From positions 37,243-101,242 of the forward strand of contig JBCCCC010000001.1 of NCBI GenBank assembly GCA_039033695.1: a DNA stretch of 64,000 bases. Direction: 5' to 3'. Each line of letters begins with the position of its first letter. The first letter of the stretch is position 1. The stretch is from CALBPI01 sp039033695 (GTDB taxonomy: Bacteria > Pseudomonadota > Gammaproteobacteria > Steroidobacterales > Woeseiaceae). This document shows positions 8,426-16,890 of this stretch, piece after piece. Under the pieces are notes generated by a model that saw only the letters and a list, made by a program, of their open reading frames with translations, was not told the DNA's origin and ran no database searches. The position numbers were made by a program, and so were the translations under genes.

Positions 8426-9817
8426 ATGAATAAAGCAATAATGAAGCCGCTATTGACGGCAACCATCGCTGCTGCGGTATTGGCGTTTTCTCCGGCCAAG
8501 GCTCAGGAAGCTTCTTCTTTGAACGAGCTGCTACGCCAGATTCAGCAGGGCCAGGCATCTGATACCGCCGAATCGCGACGTCGGGAAGCGGAGTTCAACG
8601 CCCGTAAATCTGAACAGACCAACCTGTTGAATGCGGCCCGTGGCGAGCGCACGGCGGCCGAGCGTCGCGGCGAGCAGTTGGAGGGGACATTCGAGGCTAA
8701 CAATGCACAGCTTGCGCTTAAAGAAGCTGAGCTCAACGAGCGTCTGGGTGAGCTCAAAGAGCTGTTCGGCGTATTGCAGCAAGTGGCGGGCGACACGCAG
8801 AGCAAGTTTGGCAGCTCACTGACTAACCTGCAGTTCCCAGACCGCGAAGATTTCCTGGTCGAGCTTGGCGCCAAGATGGCGAGTTCTACGAATCTTGCGT
8901 CCATCGAAGAGATTGAGCGGCTCTGGTTCGAATTGCAGCGCGAAATCAACGAGTCGGGCAAAGTCGTTCGGTTTACGGCAGACGCCATCACGAATGAAGG
9001 TGCCGTGGAAGCTACCGAGATCATTCGTATTGGTAACTTTAATGTCGTAGCGGACGGCCGCTACATGCAATTTGACCCGGATGTTGGTGACGACGGGGTG
9101 CTGTCTGGTCTGCCCAAGCAACCACAAGGTCGCTATACGGGCAGCACGGCGTCGTTATTTGACGCCGCTCCGGGTGATACGGTAACGGTTGGTATTGACC
9201 CCACGCGCGGCGCCGTATTGGCCACGCTAGTCGAAAGCAAGAGCCTGGTAGAGCGCGTGCAACAGGGCGGTATCGTTGGTTACTGCATCATCGTGCTCGG
9301 CATCGTAGGCTTGATCATCGCACTGTTCCTCATGCTTAGCCTGGTCACGGCCAACAGCAAAGTGACCCGTCAGCTCAAGAATGTTGACAACCCATCGTCT
9401 GACAACCCATTGGGTCGCGTTCTGACGGCGTACGCAAGCAACAAGTCCGTCGATACGGAAACGCTGGAACTCAAGCTCAACGAAGCTGTCTTAAAAGAAG
9501 TGCCGAAAATCAATCGCGGTCTGCTGATCGTCAAAGTTATCTCTGTGGTCGCACCGCTCGCGGGACTGCTTGGTACGGTGACCGGTATGATTAAGACCTT
9601 CCAGGTCATCACACTGTATGGTGCGGGTGATCCGAAACTGATGGCTGGTGGTATTTCGCAAGCGTTGATGACGACGGTACTTGGGTTGGTTGTCGCAATC
9701 CCGATGGTATTGCTGCATACCGTTCTTGCTGGTCGTGCCAAGCGTCTGCTCGGCATCCTGCAAGAGCAGAGCGCAGGATTGATCGCGGAACACTCGGAAG
9801 CCGCCCACAAGGGATAA
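8426..9817 (+). CDS. ttpC: TtpC-like proton channel protein (MotA/TolQ/ExbB family)
   Basis: An enlarged ExbB relative of 463 residues, like TtpC of the Vibrio TonB2 systems. It has a signal peptide (AFSPAKAQ near residues 20-27), a periplasmic coiled-coil part rich in E, R, N and Q (about 30-140), a periplasmic domain, then a first membrane span at about 280-305 (GIVGYCIIVLGIVGLI) and the ExbB core with two more spans at about 365-450 (VAPLAGLLGTVTGM and LVVAIPMVLL). In known systems TtpC works with ExbB2, ExbD2 and TonB2 to energise TonB-dependent receptors. It lies 10 bases upstream of exbB. Confidence 0.9.
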   Translation: MNKAIMKPLLTATIAAAVLAFSPAKAQEASSLNELLRQIQQGQASDTAESRRREAEFNARKSEQTNLLNAARGERTAAERRGEQLEGTFEANNAQLALKEAELNERLGELKELFGVLQQVAGDTQSKFGSSLTNLQFPDREDFLVELGAKMASSTNLASIEEIERLWFELQREINESGKVVRFTADAITNEGAVEATEIIRIGNFNVVADGRYMQFDPDVGDDGVLSGLPKQPQGRYTGSTASLFDAAPGDTVTVGIDPTRGAVLATLVESKSLVERVQQGGIVGYCIIVLGIVGLIIALFLMLSLVTANSKVTRQLKNVDNPSSDNPLGRVLTAYASNKSVDTETLELKLNEAVLKEVPKINRGLLIVKVISVVAPLAGLLGTVTGMIKTFQVITLYGAGDPKLMAGGISQALMTTVLGLVVAIPMVLLHTVLAGRAKRLLGILQEQSAGLIAEHSEAAHKG

Positions 9818-9827
9818 GGATTGATTC

Positions 9828-10355
9828 ATGCGTTGGTTTGAAGATCAATTCATCTCGGTTCGGGCCTTCATGGAGTCCGGTGGTCCAGTGTTGTGGGCGA
9901 TCGCGTTCACGGTGTTCATCATGTGGCTCTTGATTGTCGAGCGTGCATTGTTCTACCAGACGGGCTTGCCCAAGCTGGTAAAGGAAGCGCGTGATAAGTG
10001 GGAATCGCGCAGCGAAAGGCGTTCCTGGAACGCGCACAAGATTCGCGAAGCGATGATCTCGGAAATCGAGCTGCAATCGGAGCAGTGGCTGGGGTTCATC
10101 AAAACGCTGGTGGCGCTTTGTCCGTTGCTCGGGTTGATGGGTACAGTGACAGGCATGATCCGCGTGTTTGAAGTCATGGCGATCGCCGGCTCAGGCAACG
10201 TGCGGTCAATGGCTGACGGTGTGTCTCAGGCCACTATCCCGACGATGGCGGGTATGGTGGGCGCACTCTCTGGTGTACTGCTGATTACAATATTAACGAG
10301 GCGATCGGAGCGCGAAATCGAGTTACTCGAAGATTCGCTCACGATGGACCACTAA
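9828..10355 (+). CDS. exbB: ExbB-type proton channel subunit
   Basis: A 175-residue inner-membrane protein of the MotA/TolQ/ExbB family, the pentameric part of the proton-driven motor. Span 1 is near residues 17-38 (GPVLWAIAFTVFIMWLLIV). Spans 2 and 3 contain LVALCPLLGLMGTVTGMI and TIPTMAGMVGALSGVLLI, the most conserved part of the family. It is short, as is usual for ExbB2 proteins that work with TtpC. It starts with a good Shine-Dalgarno (AAGGA) 10 bases after ttpC and is followed 13 bases later by exbD. Confidence 0.93.
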   Translation: MRWFEDQFISVRAFMESGGPVLWAIAFTVFIMWLLIVERALFYQTGLPKLVKEARDKWESRSERRSWNAHKIREAMISEIELQSEQWLGFIKTLVALCPLLGLMGTVTGMIRVFEVMAIAGSGNVRSMADGVSQATIPTMAGMVGALSGVLLITILTRRSEREIELLEDSLTMDH

Positions 10356-10368
10356 GGAGAACGCGACT

Positions 10369-10779
10369 ATGCGTAAGTCTATGGGCGCTATGGGCGCTTC
10401 GGAAGAAGAAGACAATGAGATTAACCTGACACCCATGCTGGATGTCGTTTTTATCATGTTGATCTTCTTTATTGTTACGGCATCGTTCATCAAAGAGTCT
10501 GGTCTCGACGTTAACCGGCCAGATGCGCCAACAGCGCAGACTGTCGATGACGCCAATATCCTGATTGCCATTGGCGAGAACAATGAAATCTGGATGGACC
10601 GTCGCCGGATTGATCCACGTGCGGTACGGGCGAATATTGAGCGTCTGCATGCAGAGAACCCGAAAGGCTCGGTGGTTATTCAGGCGGATAAGAAATCCCA
10701 GAATGAGACGCTGGTCATTGTGATGGATGCGGCGCGTGCCGCTGGCGTCGACAACGTGTCATTGGCTGCAAACCAATAG
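10369..10779 (+). CDS. exbD: ExbD-type TonB motor subunit
   Basis: A 136-residue biopolymer transport protein with a short cytoplasmic N-terminus rich in acidic residues, one membrane span (about residues 22-44) and a periplasmic domain. The span contains the essential aspartate in TPMLDVVFIMLIFFIV, which in ExbD and TolR carries protons. A Shine-Dalgarno AAGGAG precedes the ATG. It lies between exbB and tonB in the same operon. Nothing unusual was seen. Confidence 0.95.
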   Translation: MRKSMGAMGASEEEDNEINLTPMLDVVFIMLIFFIVTASFIKESGLDVNRPDAPTAQTVDDANILIAIGENNEIWMDRRRIDPRAVRANIERLHAENPKGSVVIQADKKSQNETLVIVMDAARAAGVDNVSLAANQ

Positions 10780-10805
10780 CACTTGTGCAACAGAGGTAGT
10801 GACGG

Positions 10806-11408
10806 ATGAGTAGATACATTATTGGCGTCATCACTGGCGCAGTTGTAACGACTTTCCTGTTTTTCCTGATGAATCTGTTGATCGTGACGGGTGAAGCTGC
10901 GCTGAGCGATCCTCGTGATCGTATGGTGTTAGATTTCGTCCGTGTCAAACAGCAGGAAACGGTGAATCGTGAAGAGCGCAAGCCAGAGAAGCCGCAGAAG
11001 CCAGAAACGCCGCCACCTGATGTGCCGCCACCGCCGTCAGATGACGTGAATCCGGACGTCGGTGCGATTACCGTTCGTGCGCCCTCGGTGAACACAAACG
11101 CCAGCATTGCGGGGCCTGGCGCGCTGTCATATGCCGACGGCGACTATCTGCCGATTGTACGTGTGGCGCCAGCGTATCCGAACAGGGCCGCACAACGCGG
11201 CTTGGAAGGCTATGTTGATCTGATGTTCACCGTCACCACAACCGGCACTGTCCGCGATCCGCAGGTGACCTATTCGACGAGCTCGCTGTTTAATCGCGCA
11301 GCCACTCAGGCCGTGCTGAAGTTTAAATACAAACCTCGCGTCGTTGACGGACAACCGGTAGAAGTGCCGGGCGTTGAGACCCGAATTCGATTCCAGCTTG
11401 AGAAGTAG
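10806..11408 (+). CDS. tonB: TonB2-type energy transducer
   Basis: A 200-residue TonB. One N-terminal membrane anchor spans about residues 5-27 (ITGAVVTTFLFFLMNLLIV), followed by a short proline-rich periplasmic linker (PEKPQKPETPPPDVPPPPS near 60-78) and a C-terminal TonB domain with YPNRAAQRGLEGYVDLMFTV and a terminal RIRFQLEK strand. The short linker, compared with E. coli TonB, is typical of TonB2 proteins. It should carry the force of the ExbB/ExbD/TtpC motor to outer-membrane receptors. No receptor gene is in the window, so the transported substrate is unknown. Confidence 0.94.
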   Translation: MSRYIIGVITGAVVTTFLFFLMNLLIVTGEAALSDPRDRMVLDFVRVKQQETVNREERKPEKPQKPETPPPDVPPPPSDDVNPDVGAITVRAPSVNTNASIAGPGALSYADGDYLPIVRVAPAYPNRAAQRGLEGYVDLMFTVTTTGTVRDPQVTYSTSSLFNRAATQAVLKFKYKPRVVDGQPVEVPGVETRIRFQLEK

Positions 11409-11442
11409 ATGCATGACTAGCGTTCATACAGGAGTATCTATC

Positions 11443-12756
11443 ATGAGCCGTTTCAACCAGGTGCTTGCCGGTGCCATGCTGGTGTTGACGCTCGCGCTGA
11501 CGCCGATCCACCATGCTGCCGCACAAGATGAGCCACCGGAGCGTAAGACCAAGAAGGCCGAGGCACTTAGCAAACCTGTTTATGACAAGTTGACAAGAGC
11601 TCAGGAGTTAGTAGACACCAAAGACATGCAAGGTGCGCTGCGCATCATTGACGGGCTGCTGCGTGATGATGGTATCAGCCAGTTCGAGCGCGCGAATGTC
11701 CTGAACTTCAAGGGCTTCATTGAGTATAGTCGCGAGAACACGAACGGCGCGATTCGCGCTTATGAACAACTGGTCGCGATTCCGGAAGTAGAGCAGCAGA
11801 TGCGTATGCAGACGATCTATACGATTGCTCAGCTGTATGCGACCGAAGAGAACTTCCCCAAGACAATCGAATACTTGAATCGCTGGTTTGCTGATACTCC
11901 AAATCCTGCGCCCGATGCCTACGTGTTGCTAGCGCAGGCCTATTCTCAAACCGGCCAGTATCAGCAGATGCTGGCGCCACTCGATTCAGCAATTTCCGAG
12001 GCGAAACGCCGCGAACAACCGGTTAAGGAAGATTGGTATAACCTCAAGTACTATGCGTGCTACCAGGTCGAGCGTTTCACGTGCGTTCGCGATACGCTTA
12101 AGCTGCTGGTGGCGGGCTGGCCGAAGAAATCCTACTGGATGGCGCTGGGTGGTATCTACTCGGAGCTTGACGAAGAAAAGAACATGCTTGCGGTCTATGA
12201 GGCGCTTTATACCGACGGCCTGCTAACGACCGAGTCGGAGCTGGTCACGATGGCGCAGCTGTACTTGCAAGGTGAGATTCCTTACAAGGGTGCCGTCGTG
12301 CTCGAAGAGGGCATGAAGGCCGGCACGATCAGCTCAAACGCAAAGAACTATCGACTGTTGTCCCAGGCGTGGTCATTGGCCGCAGAGGACGAAAAGGCGA
12401 TCCCCGCACTTCGGGAAGCGGCGCGCTTGAGCACGGATGGCGATCTGGATGCACGCCTGGCGATTTCCTACCTGAATACCGAGCAATACGCTGAGTGCGT
12501 TGAGGCTGGACGGAGCAGCCTGCGCAAAGGCGGCTTGCAGAAGGCGTCTGACAGCAATATCACCATCGGTATGTGTTTGTATAACCAAGACAAGCTAGCT
12601 GATGCAAAGGCTGAGTTCCGTAAGGCGATGGATGACTCCAGAAGCCGATCTCTGGCTCAGCAGTGGGTCAAGGTCATCGAAAGTGACCAAGCTCGGCTTG
12701 AGCAGCTGAGAATCGCCCGCCAGCAGGTGAGACGGGACTCATCAGCTGACGATTAG
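11443..12756 (+). CDS. TPR-repeat periplasmic protein of the TonB2 operon
   Basis: A 437-residue protein with a signal peptide (ending HHAAAQD near residue 27) and several degenerate tetratricopeptide repeats, such as NVLNFKGFIEYSRENTNGAI, YLNRWFADTPN and NITIGMCLYNQDKLADAKAEF. TPR proteins end many TonB2 operons. The start at 11443 is supported by AGGAG about eight bases upstream and by the signal peptide; an earlier in-frame start would overlap tonB. A terminator follows, so this is the last gene of the operon. Likely a periplasmic scaffold; its partners are unknown. Confidence 0.85.
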   Translation: MSRFNQVLAGAMLVLTLALTPIHHAAAQDEPPERKTKKAEALSKPVYDKLTRAQELVDTKDMQGALRIIDGLLRDDGISQFERANVLNFKGFIEYSRENTNGAIRAYEQLVAIPEVEQQMRMQTIYTIAQLYATEENFPKTIEYLNRWFADTPNPAPDAYVLLAQAYSQTGQYQQMLAPLDSAISEAKRREQPVKEDWYNLKYYACYQVERFTCVRDTLKLLVAGWPKKSYWMALGGIYSELDEEKNMLAVYEALYTDGLLTTESELVTMAQLYLQGEIPYKGAVVLEEGMKAGTISSNAKNYRLLSQAWSLAAEDEKAIPALREAARLSTDGDLDARLAISYLNTEQYAECVEAGRSSLRKGGLQKASDSNITIGMCLYNQDKLADAKAEFRKAMDDSRSRSLAQQWVKVIESDQARLEQLRIARQQVRRDSSADD

Positions 12757-12782
12757 ATCCAAATCCAACGACTGTCACGAAG

Positions 12783-12810
12783 AATGGTGGGCTTGCGCCC
12801 GCCATTTTTC
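12783..12810 (+). terminator. intrinsic terminator of the TonB2-type operon
   Basis: AATGGTGGGC (12783-12792), a four-base loop and GCCCGCCATT (12797-12806), with one mismatch, followed by T residues. It lies just after the TPR gene. Confidence 0.8.
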
Positions 12811-12913
12811 GTATGGGTAGCAGCCACCATTGACCTGTCGATGGCGCACAAGGCCTTGAAAAGCTGGCTTATGGCGCCAAATTGGCTGTGTAACGAGTAT
12901 TGAGAGAGAGTTC

Positions 12914-13234
12914 ATGCCCACAATCATCTTCGTAGAACAAGACGGTAGCCGAAAAGAAGTCAGCGTAGAGACTGGCTACACGGTGATGGAAGCCGCCGTT
13001 AACAATGGCATTGACGGTATTGTCGCTGAGTGTGGCGGCGCGTGCGCCTGTGCAACCTGTCACAGCTATATTGACGACGCATGGGCTGACAAGGTGGGCG
13101 AGATGGACGACATGGAAGATAGCATGCTCGATGCTGCCTATGAGCGCAAAGACAACAGCCGCCTTACGTGTCAGATCGAAGTGACCGATGAGATGGATGG
13201 TTTGATCGTTCATGTCGCGGACAACGAGAACTAA
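12914..13234 (+). CDS. adrenodoxin-type 2Fe-2S ferredoxin
   Basis: A 106-residue ferredoxin of the adrenodoxin/putidaredoxin type. The cluster cysteines are C40, C46, C49 and C86 in the pattern C-x5-C-x2-C...C (AECGGACACATCH and LTCQIEV), with an extra cysteine at 44. The acidic segment DMEDSMLDAA, near 66-75, resembles the partner-docking helix of adrenodoxins. Such proteins usually feed cytochrome P450s or Rieske oxygenases, but neither is adjacent, and the isc genes are not nearby, so the partner is unknown. It stands alone behind the TonB operon terminator, with GAGAG before the ATG. Confidence 0.92.
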   Translation: MPTIIFVEQDGSRKEVSVETGYTVMEAAVNNGIDGIVAECGGACACATCHSYIDDAWADKVGEMDDMEDSMLDAAYERKDNSRLTCQIEVTDEMDGLIVHVADNEN

Positions 13235-13349
13235 TCAATCGCGGATCGCCGCCGCGACCTTCAATAGCACGCCGGAGCATGCGTGCAAATCAGTCTGTAG
13301 ACTTACCGAAATCTAGCGGGACAAAGATGCGCTGCCACTAGCCATAGCG

Positions 13350-14513
13350 TTAGCGCAATCCTGTTTCGTTCCGTGCGATCACCATTCGCTGGATCTCGCT
13401 TGTGCCCTCGTAGATCTCAGTAATCTTGGCGTCGCGGAAGTAGCGCTCGACGGGTAGTTCCTTGCTGTATCCCATACCACCATGCATCTGTACCGCGGCA
13501 TGTGTGACAAACATCGCCGTCTCTGACGCATAGAGCTTGGCCATGCTGCTGTTCAACGTGTTGCGACCACCGGTTTTCTTGGCCTGGTCCTTTGACCATG
13601 CAGCCTGCAGCGTCAATAGCCGTGCCGCCTCTATTCTTGTCTTCATGTCAGCAATCTTTGCCTGATTCATTTGGAATGAACCAATCGGTGATCCGAACGC
13701 CTCGCGTTCCTGGGCGTACTGAACACTCGCCTCATACGCGGCTCGGGCCAGTCCCAGTGCCTGGGCGGCAATACCGATGCGGCCCGCGTCAAGCACGCTC
13801 ATTGCGATCTTGAACCCCTGACCTTCATCTCCAAGGCGGTTCTCGACAGGGCACCGGTAGTCTGTGAGCTCGATTTCGCAGGTGGCCGAGGCACGGATGC
13901 CCAGCTTGGGCTCTGTCTTGCCACGCGCGAAGCCAGGCTCGTTCGTGTCAATGACAAACGCTGAAACGCCCTTGGCGCCGGCCTCCGGGTCCGTCATGGC
14001 AAACACGACAATAAAGCGCGCTACTGGGCCGGACGTGATCCAGGACTTCTTGGCATTAATCACGTAGTGATCACCTGAGGGTGCCAGCACGGCGCGTGAT
14101 CGCATGTTGCTGGAGTCTGACCCTGACTGTGGCTCAGTAAGCGCATAGGCGCCAATGGCTTGTCCGCTGGCGATCGGCGCAACGAACGCCGTTTTCTGCG
14201 CGTCGTTGCCAAACATCATGATGCCATTGTTGTAGAGCGAATTGTTCACCGAGACAATCGTGCTGTGGGCGCCGTCCGCTGCCGCGATTTCTTCCATCAA
14301 CAACGCGTAGGAGATGGCGTCCATACCGGCACCGCTATACGCCTCAGGCACTTCAATGCCCATGAAGCCGAGCTCGCCAGCCTTGGCGATCGTGTCGCTC
14401 GGAAACTCACCGGACGCATCGTATTCGGCCGCTACTGGGACAATTTCGCTTTGCGCGAAGTCGCGCGCCGCGGCTTGTATCATTTGCTGTTCTTCGGTGA
14501 GTTGAAAATCCAT
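13350..14513 (-). CDS. acyl-CoA dehydrogenase, short/branched-chain type
   Basis: A 387-residue FAD-dependent acyl-CoA dehydrogenase. It shows YALTEPQSGSDSSNMRSRA, ITSGPVARFIVVFA in the beta domain, QMHGGMGYSKELPVERYFRD and the C-terminal EIYEGTSEIQRMVIAR, whose glutamate is the usual catalytic base of short- and branched-chain members. The ATG at 14513 follows GGAGA at eight bases; a start two codons earlier has no support. It is divergent from an HMG-CoA-lyase-type gene, which suggests a role in leucine or other branched-chain catabolism (inference). Substrate length cannot be read from sequence alone. Confidence 0.93.
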   Translation of the reverse strand: MDFQLTEEQQMIQAAARDFAQSEIVPVAAEYDASGEFPSDTIAKAGELGFMGIEVPEAYSGAGMDAISYALLMEEIAAADGAHSTIVSVNNSLYNNGIMMFGNDAQKTAFVAPIASGQAIGAYALTEPQSGSDSSNMRSRAVLAPSGDHYVINAKKSWITSGPVARFIVVFAMTDPEAGAKGVSAFVIDTNEPGFARGKTEPKLGIRASATCEIELTDYRCPVENRLGDEGQGFKIAMSVLDAGRIGIAAQALGLARAAYEASVQYAQEREAFGSPIGSFQMNQAKIADMKTRIEAARLLTLQAAWSKDQAKKTGGRNTLNSSMAKLYASETAMFVTHAAVQMHGGMGYSKELPVERYFRDAKITEIYEGTSEIQRMVIARNETGLR

Positions 14514-14668
14514 GCACACATTCTCCGCTGGGGCGGCTATAGCACCGCCAAGTTCGCCCTATAGTTTAGTCCAGATTAAAATTATTGCAATGCAGCATTT
14601 GTGCATCGAGCCTGACAAGCACTTCGGCAAGGCGCGTGTCATGGTCAGCAAGCTGGTATTATCGTCGG

Positions 14669-15592
14669 ATGAGTAGCGATCGAAGCCCTATACAGATTGT
14701 TGAGGTCAGCCCGCGCGACGGTTTGCAGTCGGAGCCTGCGGTACTGCCAACTGAGCAAAAAGCGGTCTTGATTGCGCGTGCTATTGACGCAGGAATTCGG
14801 CGTATTGAAGTCACCAGCTTTGTGCATCCCAAACGAGTTCCGCAGATGGCCGATGCAGAGGCGTTGCTGAAGCTGTTGCCGCGTCACGACGATGTGTCCT
14901 ATATCGGGCTCGTGCTCAACCAACGCGGGTTTGATCGGGCGGTCGCGGCAGGCGTCGATGAGATTACAATGCCGGTTGTCGCCAGCGATACCTATAATCA
15001 GCGCAATCAAGGGTGCCCGACTGCGCAGTCAATCAATGATTGGTTGACGATCGCACGTCAGGCACGCGCAGCGGGGGTCACTCCTGGCGTCACGATATCC
15101 GCGGCCTTTGGGTGCCCTTTTGAGGGGGAGGTACCGGCCGAGCGTGTCCTTGAAATCGCCCATGCCGTGGCCGACGGCGAGCCCGCGGAGATTGCGCTTG
15201 CCGACAGCATTGGTGTCGGCTCGCCGGCAGAGGTTACGCGTCTGGTGTCGATGCTCAGCGACGCGCTGCCCGGCATCCCATTGCGCTGCCATTTTCACAA
15301 CACGAGAAACACAGGCCTCGCTAACGCTTATGCTGCTGTATTGGCAGGCGTTACGGCACTCGACGCGAGTATTGGTGGCATCGGCGGGTGTCCATTTGCG
15401 CCTGCAGCGACTGGCAATATACCCACCGATGATCTTGTCTACTTAATGGAGCGATCCGGCTATGAAACGGGTTTGGACCTTGAGCAGATCATTGCGATCA
15501 GTGGGTGGCTGGAGAGTGTCTTGCAACACGATGTGCCCGCAATGCTGCCAAAGGCCGGCAGATTCCCCGGGGCAACTGCACTTTCTACGTAA
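14669..15592 (+). CDS. hydroxymethylglutaryl-CoA lyase family protein
   Basis: A 307-residue DRE-TIM metallolyase. It carries the N-terminal EVSPRDGLQSE motif, TSFVHPKRVPQMADAE, the metal-binding HFHNTRNTG and the active-site cysteine loop GGIGGCPFAPAATGN typical of HMG-CoA lyase, which cleaves HMG-CoA to acetoacetate and acetyl-CoA in the last step of leucine breakdown. I choose the ATG at 14669, where homology begins; an earlier in-frame start at 14585 adds low-complexity residues. No strong Shine-Dalgarno is seen. A lyase for a related 3-hydroxyacyl-CoA is the alternative. Confidence 0.88.
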   Translation: MSSDRSPIQIVEVSPRDGLQSEPAVLPTEQKAVLIARAIDAGIRRIEVTSFVHPKRVPQMADAEALLKLLPRHDDVSYIGLVLNQRGFDRAVAAGVDEITMPVVASDTYNQRNQGCPTAQSINDWLTIARQARAAGVTPGVTISAAFGCPFEGEVPAERVLEIAHAVADGEPAEIALADSIGVGSPAEVTRLVSMLSDALPGIPLRCHFHNTRNTGLANAYAAVLAGVTALDASIGGIGGCPFAPAATGNIPTDDLVYLMERSGYETGLDLEQIIAISGWLESVLQHDVPAMLPKAGRFPGATALST

Positions 15593-15670
15593 GAACTGGA
15601 AATCCGATACGCGGGCTCGAGAGCACCCGAGTACCGGTTAAATAAATTTAATTAATTCAAGGAGTTCGAA

Positions 15671-16153
15671 ATGACAATTAAAGCAGGGGATAAGATGCCA
15701 GCCGGTGGGTTCGGCATTATGGCAGAGGGCGGACCTTCAGCAATGACTACTGATGATCTGTTTGCGGGCAAGAAAGTCGTCCTGTTCTCAGTGCCCGGCG
15801 CATTTACGCCAACCTGTTCGATGAATCACCTGCCAGGCTATGTTGAGCAGGCGGATCAGTTTATTTCGAAAGGTGTTGATACCGTTGCCTGTATGGCCGT
15901 TAACGACGTGTTCGTAATGGACGCCTGGGGCAAGGCAGGTAGCGCCAGCGACAAGGTGCTGATGCTTGCAGATGGCAATGGCGATTATAGTAAGGCTTTG
16001 GGACTTGAGCTTGATGCAACCGGGTTTGGAATGGGAATGCGAGGTCAGCGTTTTGCGATCATCGTGGATGATGGCGTCGCCACCCACGTGGCCGTTGAAG
16101 CGCCGGGCGAGTTCAAGGTCAGCGCCGCCGAATCGGTGTTAGAGGCTCTGTAG
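15671..16153 (+). CDS. peroxiredoxin, Prx5/type II
   Basis: A 160-residue thiol peroxidase that reduces hydrogen peroxide and organic hydroperoxides in the cytoplasm. The peroxidatic cysteine is C49 in VPGAFTPTCS, and a second cysteine, C74 (VACMAVND), sits where the second cysteine of type II peroxiredoxins lies. The ATG follows a strong AAGGAG. The preceding 30 bases are very AT-rich (around 15638-15660), unlike their surroundings, and may hold its promoter. It follows the lyase gene by 78 bases. The reductant (glutaredoxin or thioredoxin) cannot be told. Confidence 0.94.
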   Translation: MTIKAGDKMPAGGFGIMAEGGPSAMTTDDLFAGKKVVLFSVPGAFTPTCSMNHLPGYVEQADQFISKGVDTVACMAVNDVFVMDAWGKAGSASDKVLMLADGNGDYSKALGLELDATGFGMGMRGQRFAIIVDDGVATHVAVEAPGEFKVSAAESVLEAL

Positions 16154-16208
16154 TCCGCCTCATGGCACGCCCGAAGTCGCACGATTCCGGGCTGGGTCAG
16201 CTGGCATT

Positions 16209-16850
16209 GTGACTATCGCGACGATCGTCATGGTGAGCCTGGCGATTGCCTGTATAGGTGTATTGGCTGGGGGGCTATGGGCTGTGCGGTTGGCCGCGCG
16301 GCATACGCTGCCGCCGGTTGCGAGAATGCGCTACGGTGGGTTGGCTCGCTTGGCGAACAGCGGATTACTGCTCGTTGTTGCTGCGCTGGGACTGGCGATC
16401 GTCTACTTGGTCCATTCGCGCGGTGTTGTCTCGATCGGGCGCGTCGTGCTGATTGTCAGTCTGATCGCAGGCTACATGGCGCTGGTCGTGACCACCGTCG
16501 TGTTCCCCGAGTTGCCTGGTCGCGCACAGTTTCGCAAGTTTGAGAATCTGCTCACGCTGTTGGCCACCGCAGGGTTGGCTGTTGTTGCCATATATGGTCT
16601 GCGGGTGGGTGAGCTTGGACTGCCACCATCCGTGTTTGCAGCTATGGCTGCAGTGGCCTTATCGCTGGGTATGTTCTTGCTGGCAAGGCCGTATTTGCGT
16701 GGCGCCCTTTCCATGATGCAGCGGATCCAGGCACAAGGAAGCTCGCCGGGTACGGAGGCGACCCTGAAGCGTTTGTTGCGTCGCTATCGGCCGTTGATCA
16801 TTAGCGCGGTTGCGGCGCTGCTATCGGCGATTTCTTTCCTGGTTTTTTGA
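16209..16850 (+). CDS. predicted six-span inner-membrane protein of unknown function
   Basis: I do not recognise this 213-residue protein. It is highly hydrophobic, with likely membrane spans at about residues 3-26, 48-67, 76-98, 112-130, 137-157 and 193-213, and a short basic loop (TLKRLLRRYRP) before the last span. The only start available in frame is GTG at 16209, with no strong Shine-Dalgarno. It lies 55 bases downstream of the peroxiredoxin gene and converges on etfA. Codon use resembles its neighbours, and the alternation of hydrophobic spans and basic loops argues that it is a real gene. Confidence 0.65.
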   Translation: MTIATIVMVSLAIACIGVLAGGLWAVRLAARHTLPPVARMRYGGLARLANSGLLLVVAALGLAIVYLVHSRGVVSIGRVVLIVSLIAGYMALVVTTVVFPELPGRAQFRKFENLLTLLATAGLAVVAIYGLRVGELGLPPSVFAAMAAVALSLGMFLLARPYLRGALSMMQRIQAQGSSPGTEATLKRLLRRYRPLIISAVAALLSAISFLVF

Positions 16851-16853
16851 GCG

Positions 16854-16878
16854 CTTCCGGGCCTTGGCGGCCCGAAAG
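16854..16878. terminator. hairpin between convergent genes
   Basis: A ten-base stem with one mismatch (CTTCCGGGCC and GGCCCGAAAG, loop TTGGC) lies between the convergent membrane-protein and etfA stops. It lacks a T-run on either strand, so termination is plausible but not certain. Confidence 0.45.
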
Positions 16879-16890
16879 CACTGTGCGGCA

